From positions 1,550,001-1,614,000 of the forward strand of contig NZ_OY781939.1 in the NCBI RefSeq assembly GCF_963677315.1: a DNA stretch of 64,000 nt, written 5' to 3'. Source of the DNA: an uncultured Sphaerochaeta sp. (lineage in GTDB: Bacteria; Spirochaetota; Spirochaetia; Sphaerochaetales; Sphaerochaetaceae). Of the stretch, positions 63,698 through 64,000 are shown one piece after another. Below the pieces are notes generated by a model. The model was given only the letters and a program-made list of their open reading frames with translations, was not told the origin of the DNA and made no database searches. The translations under genes and the position numbers were made by a program. Every line of letters starts with the position of its first letter. Within the stretch, counting starts at the first letter, position 1.

Positions 63698-64000
63698 GAA
63701 ATGACATCTCCCAAGGTGTTGTATGCATACTACAGAGAATAGAAAGCAATATACTCAAGTTTACGTAAAACCTTATAATATCAATGCTTTCTAATCTGGT
63801 ACGCTTAGTACCACTTTACCAGCAGGAGATATAATGTCAACCGCCATCCATGTAGTTATTCTGGGGAAGATAGTTCCAGATTATTTAGCTGTGCAATAAG
63901 GACAGAACCTTTACCTTCGACTAGAATCCTCTAATGAGAGATATCGCAAGTACCCATACTTTTTATTATGCATCTGCAAACTGCATCATCTTTCGTCCAC
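63698..64000. other. Right-edge intergenic region with a possible etfB 5' fragment
   Basis: No complete gene. AGGAG before ATG 63834 starts a 21-codon frame, MSTAIHVVILGKIVPDYLAV and Q, ending at 63899. It resembles the N-terminus of electron-transfer flavoprotein beta (HVVVxxKxVPD). Beyond the stop no continuation is evident in any frame. Likely a decayed or disrupted etfB start. Confidence 0.4.

Noticed and set aside
1..64000. CRISPR arrays, rRNA, tRNA or an integrase gene
   Set aside because: No regularly spaced repeats, no tRNA-like arm sequences and no recombinase motifs were found on reading through; short tRNAs could still be missed by eye.

Overview
The window looks like chromosomal DNA of a free-living, fermentative spirochaete, most likely Sphaerochaeta or a close relative. 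This is inferred from the mix of several sugar-type ABC transporters, DUF4914, an MpsC-like DUF2294 protein and spirochaete-style gene content. No rRNA or tRNA gene was seen, so the placement is not secure. Nearly every stretch is coding. Sampled lines suggest that 0-20.6 kb is clearly more AT-rich than 20.65-34 kb.

Layout. (1) 0-3.5 kb: the 3' part of an AAA15-type ATPase gene, then an OLD-like ATPase plus TOPRIM-like protein pair that resembles two-gene phage-defence modules. (2) 3.5-20.65 kb: a 17-kb catabolic island. It holds an IclR regulator, a HisD-like dehydrogenase, three paralogous cytosolic glycosidase-like proteins and an ABC sugar transporter in one leftward operon. A divergent rightward operon encodes a glyoxylate-carboligase-like TPP enzyme, a LarA-like protein and an alanine/serine-glyoxylate-type aminotransferase. 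(3) 20.65-34.9 kb: a second sugar locus with a zinc dehydrogenase, a GH2 glycosidase, an ABC transporter, two AraC regulators, a DUF5107-TPR protein, a kinase resembling plant galacturonokinase, and a sugar-1-phosphate nucleotidyltransferase. The last 325 bp of the zinc dehydrogenase gene occur again, as a direct repeat, at the far end of the island, and a shorter decayed copy lies beyond the ATPase/TOPRIM pair. Two cargo blocks are therefore bracketed by copies of the same gene end.

(4) 34.9-47 kb: an accessory zone. It has a GyrI-like protein, a WYL regulator divergent from an SPL-type radical SAM protein, a small DUF1413-like protein with a decayed second copy, a type IV AbiE toxin-antitoxin pair, a HigA-ImmA three-gene operon, a LysE-type exporter, two DUF4143 ATPases, two gene remnants, and a tandem 46-bp-period repeat. 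(5) 47-54.5 kb: a phytoene-desaturase-like flavoprotein, then a PucR regulator with an NCS1 permease, DUF917 and HyuA-like operon, probably for uptake and opening of a hydantoin- or pyrimidine-like compound.

(6) 54.5-64 kb: a GNAT acetyltransferase, an AAA ATPase/subtilase pair matching the IetAS antiphage system, a DUF4914 protein, an MpsC-like protein, a PIN/AbrB toxin-antitoxin pair with a perfect 22-bp palindrome upstream, an NhaC-type antiporter, and a possible etfB 5' fragment near the right edge.

How the genes work together: the two ABC/glycosidase loci import oligosaccharides and degrade them in the cytosol. The rightward island operon points to C2/C3 keto-acid chemistry (glyoxylate, hydroxypyruvate or an alpha-hydroxy acid) downstream of the glycosidases. 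The remainder is a mosaic of defence and toxin-antitoxin modules, several with recognisable operators.
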